Source: CAIPAT01 sp037144075
GTDB taxonomy: Bacteria > Verrucomicrobiota > Lentisphaeria > Victivallales > Victivallaceae
NCBI GenBank assembly: GCA_037144075.1
Contig: JBAWXM010000244.1
Coordinates: 1-8,094 of the forward strand
DNA: 8,094 nt
Direction: 5' to 3'
The notes under the pieces are model-generated. The model did no database searches, had not been told where the DNA came from, and was given only the letters and a program-made list of their open reading frames with translations. Below, piece after piece: positions 5,263-8,094 of this stretch (the stretch's first letter is position 1; the number at the start of each line of letters is the position of its first letter). A program made the position numbers and the translations under genes.

Positions 5263-6156
5263 ATGAAAAAAGACTTGTCTAAAACTGCTGATTTTGATGA
5301 ATATGAATTGCAGAACAGAATTGAAGACCAGTTGAAAACCAGAGAATTACAGGCTTTCACGCCATCTCCCGTATCCAGGGCGGAGCATGTTTACGAACCT
5401 GTCAGCAAACCGGCGGCTGGCCAGGTCAGGATTTTAGTGGCTGATGACAATACTGTTGACCGCAGGGTGGCAAAATCCATACTTAACAAACTCGGCTACC
5501 ATGCGGATTTTGTTTCCAACGGCCAGGAAGCAGTCCAGATTATGGCGGAAAAACATTATGACATGGTGCTGATGGATTGCGTAATGCCGGTAATGGACGG
5601 TTTTGAAGCCACTGCGATTATCCGCAATCCTGAATCACCGGTACTTGACCACCAGGTGCCGGTAATTGCCATGACCGCAGGGTTTATCGAAGGTCGGGAA
5701 ACGCAATTTCTGGACTCCGGCATGAATGATTACATTGCCAAACCAGTAACGCTGCCAAAACTTGCCGCAACAGTGACTAAACTGGTGACACTGCACCCCG
5801 GCAGCAACGGCAGCAATGCGGCGGCAAACTCCGGAACTGCCATATTTGACCGGCAGGAACTGGCTGAACGACTGCTGAATGATGAAGAGATGCTGTATGA
5901 TGTCATAAGCGATTTTCTGCAACATCTGCCTCAACAGATTGAAGACTTGAAAGCCTCGATTGATACGCCAATTCTGGCTCACATTGTCAAGGACTCTGCA
6001 ATGGCGATAGGCGCCAATGAACTTTATCCCCTGGCCCTGAAGATCGAAACCGCTGCTAAAAAACGCGATCACGAAGAAGCCGTCAGGCTTATGCCGCAGC
6101 TTGAAAAGGCCGCTGCCCGTTTGGTTGCAATGCTGAATGAAATGCAGAAAAGCTGA
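5263..6156 (+). CDS. receiver-Hpt phosphorelay protein
   Basis: This is a soluble signalling protein with no kinase or output domain. Residues 1-54 form a charged, probably disordered leader. Residues 55-178 form a receiver with acidic residues D61/D62, phosphoacceptor D105 in VLMD, T138 and K160. A Gly/Asn/Ala-rich linker (179-192) leads to an Hpt-like helical domain (about 195-294), where AHIVKDSAMAIGA (239-251) matches the usual histidine-phosphotransfer motif and makes H240 the likely phosphate carrier. Two things are odd: the Gly normally following the Lys is Asp244, and the segment before the histidine is shorter than usual. The histidine itself is kept. AAGGA at 5250-5254 is eight bases from the ATG, and the gene starts 26 bases after the NtrC-type regulator. 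It probably shuttles phosphate between an unlinked hybrid kinase and that regulator. Confidence 0.88.
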   Translation: MKKDLSKTADFDEYELQNRIEDQLKTRELQAFTPSPVSRAEHVYEPVSKPAAGQVRILVADDNTVDRRVAKSILNKLGYHADFVSNGQEAVQIMAEKHYDMVLMDCVMPVMDGFEATAIIRNPESPVLDHQVPVIAMTAGFIEGRETQFLDSGMNDYIAKPVTLPKLAATVTKLVTLHPGSNGSNAAANSGTAIFDRQELAERLLNDEEMLYDVISDFLQHLPQQIEDLKASIDTPILAHIVKDSAMAIGANELYPLALKIETAAKKRDHEEAVRLMPQLEKAAARLVAMLNEMQKS

Positions 6157-6188
6157 AACCAGTTACAGTGAGTATAGCGCTTGTGGTA

Positions 6189-7268
6189 TTACATCACGAA
6201 TGGATCAAAGTCGAACCGGTAAGCCGGCCTGATTCCGCGAAGCTGCCAGTCTAAAAAGTCCAGTAACACCCGCCAGTCCTCCAGTCCGTGTTTGTGTCCG
6301 CCTTTGCGGTACCAGATGCCGATGCGCTCCTCCTGCCCAAGAAAACGATAGGCATCACGGGCGGCATGGTGAGTGTGCCACGTTCCAGCAGGATTGGCCC
6401 AGTAGTCTCCCAGTGCTTCGGTAGTCAATAGCGCCCGCGGCGCAACTAGAGCTTTAAGAAAATGCTGGTCAAATGGAAGTTCCGTCTGCCGGTCGATATA
6501 TTTACTCAGATACGCGCTGTTAAACCAGTATGGCACCGCATGCAGGCCGTCCTTGAGTGTTTCCGAGCCTTCCGCCTGGTACATGAAACTGCCGGCGCCG
6601 CCTGAACCGGAATTATTGGCGCACACTAACGCAATACGCTCGTCAGTCGCCCCGGCGAGCAGTGTGGCTTTGCCGCCGCGCGAATGCCCGGCAATAGCAA
6701 TTTTTGCGGTATCAATCGGGATTCGATGTTCAGCGTTCAGTTGCAGCAGCGCATCAACACAGCGGTGATAACCCCATGCCCACGCCGCCAATGCTCCGAA
6801 TTTGGCATCCGGATATAACTGGTAAATGCCGGAATCGCGGGCAGGCTGGTAGATATCCGCGGCGATTTCCACCCGGTTAAACAGCACCAGTGCGCATTTT
6901 CTGGACATCACTTCCGCAATAATTTGCTCCGTGACAAATTCCCAGCACCCGTCGCCGTTGATAATTACTGGAAACGGGCCGTCGCCTTCCGGAGCCAGCA
7001 CTTTAATGACAAATGTCAGTTTCTTCTCAGGCCCTGTCAGTATCCGGTAAGTATTGTGTGTCCTGACTCCCAATGACGCGGCCAAATGCGGGTGAAGCAG
7101 TTCCACCCGCGTCTGTTCCGGAACGGGTGGCATTCCGCCATATAATAATTCAACTATTGTATCCCGCAATTCCTGCCGTCGCAGACGCCAGTCGTCGACA
7201 GTGCATACTTCGCCACCATTATTTAAACGGAATAAATCCGGTAATTTTGCAGTTGATTTCTCAAGCAT
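6189..7268 (-). CDS. CE15-like (glucuronoyl esterase family) alpha/beta hydrolase
   Basis: The 359-residue protein resembles bacterial CE15 esterases, which cleave ester bonds between glucuronic acid and lignin alcohols or related groups. Visible family features are the nucleophile elbow AGHSRGGK (193-200, Ser196), the following NNSGSGGAG (218-226), LPFDQHFLKALVAPRAL (264-280), the acidic stretch TEALGDYWANPAG (283-295), and the late histidine in RKGGHKHGLEDW (321-332, probably His325). The N-terminus has no signal peptide, so the enzyme should stay in the cytoplasm, whereas characterised CE15 enzymes act on polymers outside the cell. A cytoplasmic role on short oligosaccharides is therefore my inference. 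AAGGA (on the minus strand at 7281-7277) lies eight bases before ATG 7268. The gene converges on the receiver-Hpt gene with a 32-base gap and no obvious terminator. Exact substrate is unknown; a general acetyl-ester hydrolase remains possible. Confidence 0.85.
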   Translation of the reverse strand: MLEKSTAKLPDLFRLNNGGEVCTVDDWRLRRQELRDTIVELLYGGMPPVPEQTRVELLHPHLAASLGVRTHNTYRILTGPEKKLTFVIKVLAPEGDGPFPVIINGDGCWEFVTEQIIAEVMSRKCALVLFNRVEIAADIYQPARDSGIYQLYPDAKFGALAAWAWGYHRCVDALLQLNAEHRIPIDTAKIAIAGHSRGGKATLLAGATDERIALVCANNSGSGGAGSFMYQAEGSETLKDGLHAVPYWFNSAYLSKYIDRQTELPFDQHFLKALVAPRALLTTEALGDYWANPAGTWHTHHAARDAYRFLGQEERIGIWYRKGGHKHGLEDWRVLLDFLDWQLRGIRPAYRFDFDPFVM

Positions 7269-7541
7269 ATCTTTATTCCTTGTGCAGTTGTTATCGAGCC
7301 TGGAATATACACTATTTCACTTATCCGCATTTTTCAATCCGGAGCAATCATTAAATCCTATCACATCCGGAAGGACTCGTAGCACATAAAAACATTTTGG
7401 ACAACTTTGTCACAGGGAAAAAGAATCTCAAAATGGATAAACCTTATTGATGCGCTTATACCAGAGGAAATGTCTATATGAATTGCGTATATCTGATGGA
7501 ATTTGAGCTACAACCTGCGGCACAAATTCCGATTAACACGG
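7269..7541. other. intergenic gap upstream of the esterase
   Basis: I see no gene here. On the minus strand the word TGTCCAAAATG (7403-7393) repeats the dispersed 11-base word of the left end. CATTTTG and CAAAATG at 7393-7399 and 7429-7435 form a loose inverted repeat. On the minus strand TTGAAA and TATATT occur in front of the esterase, but with about 22 bases between them, too far apart to call a promoter. Confidence 0.4.
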
Positions 7542-7763
7542 TTACTTTAATTCTGAAGATAACTGCTTCAATTCTTCTAGATCAAGTTTTTCCGCAAATT
7601 GTGAATCAACTTCGGCAATGGCTTTTTTGATGCCGTCTGTAATATTTCCAGCCTGGCGGAGATTGTCAACTTCATCCGGCATAAGATCAATTTTTGCCCC
7701 GTCGGCTTTGATGATGGAGCAAATACCTGTTTCCGGACATAATTCGATGTTGAGTTTTCCCAT
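7542..7763 (-). CDS. small conserved-looking protein of unknown function
   Basis: I do not recognise this 73-residue protein by name. It begins MGKLNIELCPETGICSIIK, with two cysteines (9 and 15) around PETGI, continues with the hydrophilic segment KIDLMPDEVDNLRQAG (24-39), and ends in an acidic, helix-prone tail rich in Glu, Lys and Leu (47-73). There is no signal peptide or membrane segment, so it should be cytoplasmic. The reading frame is supported by a strong ribosome-binding site, AAGGAG (minus strand, 7777-7772), eight bases before the ATG, and by protein-like composition. The two cysteines could bind a metal or form a redox pair, but this is a guess. The second copy of the structured repeat begins 67 bases upstream. 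The esterase lies 273 bases downstream on the same strand, so co-transcription is uncertain. Confidence 0.72.
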   Translation of the reverse strand: MGKLNIELCPETGICSIIKADGAKIDLMPDEVDNLRQAGNITDGIKKAIAEVDSQFAEKLDLEELKQLSSELK

Positions 7764-7788
7764 TTTTCATTCTCCTTGTATAATTTTT

Positions 7789-7816
7789 ACCATAGGCACA
7801 CCTTGTATTCCGTAAA
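7789..7816 (-). promoter_or_regulatory. possible promoter for the small gene
   Basis: On the minus strand TTTACG (7816-7811) and TATGGT (7794-7789) are 16 bases apart, each matching four of six consensus positions. This lies between the structured repeat and the ribosome-binding site, so the gene could be transcribed independently of the repeat. Weak evidence. Confidence 0.25.
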
Positions 7817-7830
7817 ACTAAAAATTGCGT

Positions 7831-8056
7831 ATAAATCGTGCAGATTTCAAAGATTGATCCGTATTCTGAGAAACCGCCGATACTGCGGTATCAAAAGCAT
7901 TCGAAAGGGTACGAATCCAAATTCAAAAGCTCGCTACCGCTATGCGGCGAGTTTCTTTCGTTTGTATTTTCCCGTTCATCATTCGGACGATATTCATATC
8001 GCCCGTCAGTCAGAACGAAAAAACAATCCGCAATCTAACTCGTCTATGCGATTTAT
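7831..8056 (-). repeat. structured dispersed repeat, copy 2
   Basis: Read on the minus strand this matches copy 1 base for base over long stretches (CATAGACGAGT, GATATGAATATCG, AAAATACAA, TTTGGATTCG, GTATCGGC). It keeps the same five hairpins, at plus-strand positions 8008-8040, 7984-8005, 7930-7951, 7899-7916 and 7878-7893. Its terminal stem is shorter: ATAAATCG (7831-7838) with CGATTTAT (8049-8056), then a two-by-two internal loop and three more pairs including one G-U. The stem sequence is unrelated to that of copy 1. The minus-strand reading points towards the small gene ending at 7542, giving the same orientation relative to the next gene as copy 1 has to cbiO. Confidence 0.82.
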
Positions 8057-8072
8057 TAACAACAGCCTAAGG

Positions 8073-8088
8073 CCGGTCCGACGACCGG
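8073..8088. repeat. GC-rich hairpin at the right edge
   Basis: CCGGTC and GACCGG form a perfect 6-bp stem around CGAC, preceded by the small palindrome CCTAAGG (8066-8072) and followed by GGAGCTCC at 8087-8094. No T-run is seen on either side within the window. It may be part of a repeat or terminator continuing beyond the edge. Confidence 0.4.
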
Positions 8089-8094
8089 AGCTCC

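Noticed and set aside
6157..6188. Bidirectional terminator between the convergent genes
   Set aside because: The 32-base gap has no stable stem and no T-run on either strand.
7478..7627. 49-codon plus-strand frame with AGAGGA nine bases upstream
   Set aside because: Its second half is antisense to the small minus-strand gene, which has a better ribosome-binding site; the composition there mirrors that gene.

Overview
The window looks like part of a bacterial chromosome. About 740 bases of repeat-rich intergenic DNA come first, followed by five genes on the plus strand and then two on the minus strand. No gene here is diagnostic for a phylum. The patchwork of degenerate dispersed repeats, the sigma54-type regulator and the CE15-like esterase would fit the PVC group, for example Lentisphaerota, but that is only an impression from the sequence style.

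Layout: positions 1-500 hold several short repeat families and hairpins with no credible gene. Positions 500-756 are an AT-rich leader for a transition-metal importer of the energy-coupling-factor type. That importer is cbiM with a fused C-terminal PDGLE (CbiN/NikN-like) module, then cbiQ, then the ATPase cbiO. Between cbiQ and cbiO lies a roughly 277-base structured insertion. Next comes a two-gene signalling pair: an NtrC-type regulator (receiver, sigma54 AAA+ and Fis-type helix-turn-helix) and a receiver-Hpt phosphorelay protein, with no histidine kinase in the window. Convergent to these is a CE15 (glucuronoyl esterase-like) alpha/beta hydrolase without a signal peptide. Further right, on the same strand as the esterase, is a 73-residue protein of unknown function.

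The most interesting object is the insertion between cbiQ and cbiO. A second copy, in reverse orientation and about three quarters identical by hand alignment, lies at 7831-8056. Both copies can fold into the same set of five hairpins enclosed by a terminal stem. Several stem positions differ between copies in ways that keep pairing, and most wobble pairs are of the G-U kind when read in one particular orientation. In that orientation each copy sits just upstream of the next gene. The terminal stem has a different sequence at each locus; in the first copy it is 30 base pairs long and includes both the cbiQ stop codon and the region in front of the cbiO start. This is either an undescribed structured RNA family, a small non-autonomous mobile element, or both.

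The three transporter genes should form one membrane complex that imports cobalt or nickel. No B12 riboswitch was found in front of them, so the metal remains open. The relation between the transporter, the signalling pair and the esterase cannot be read from this window alone.
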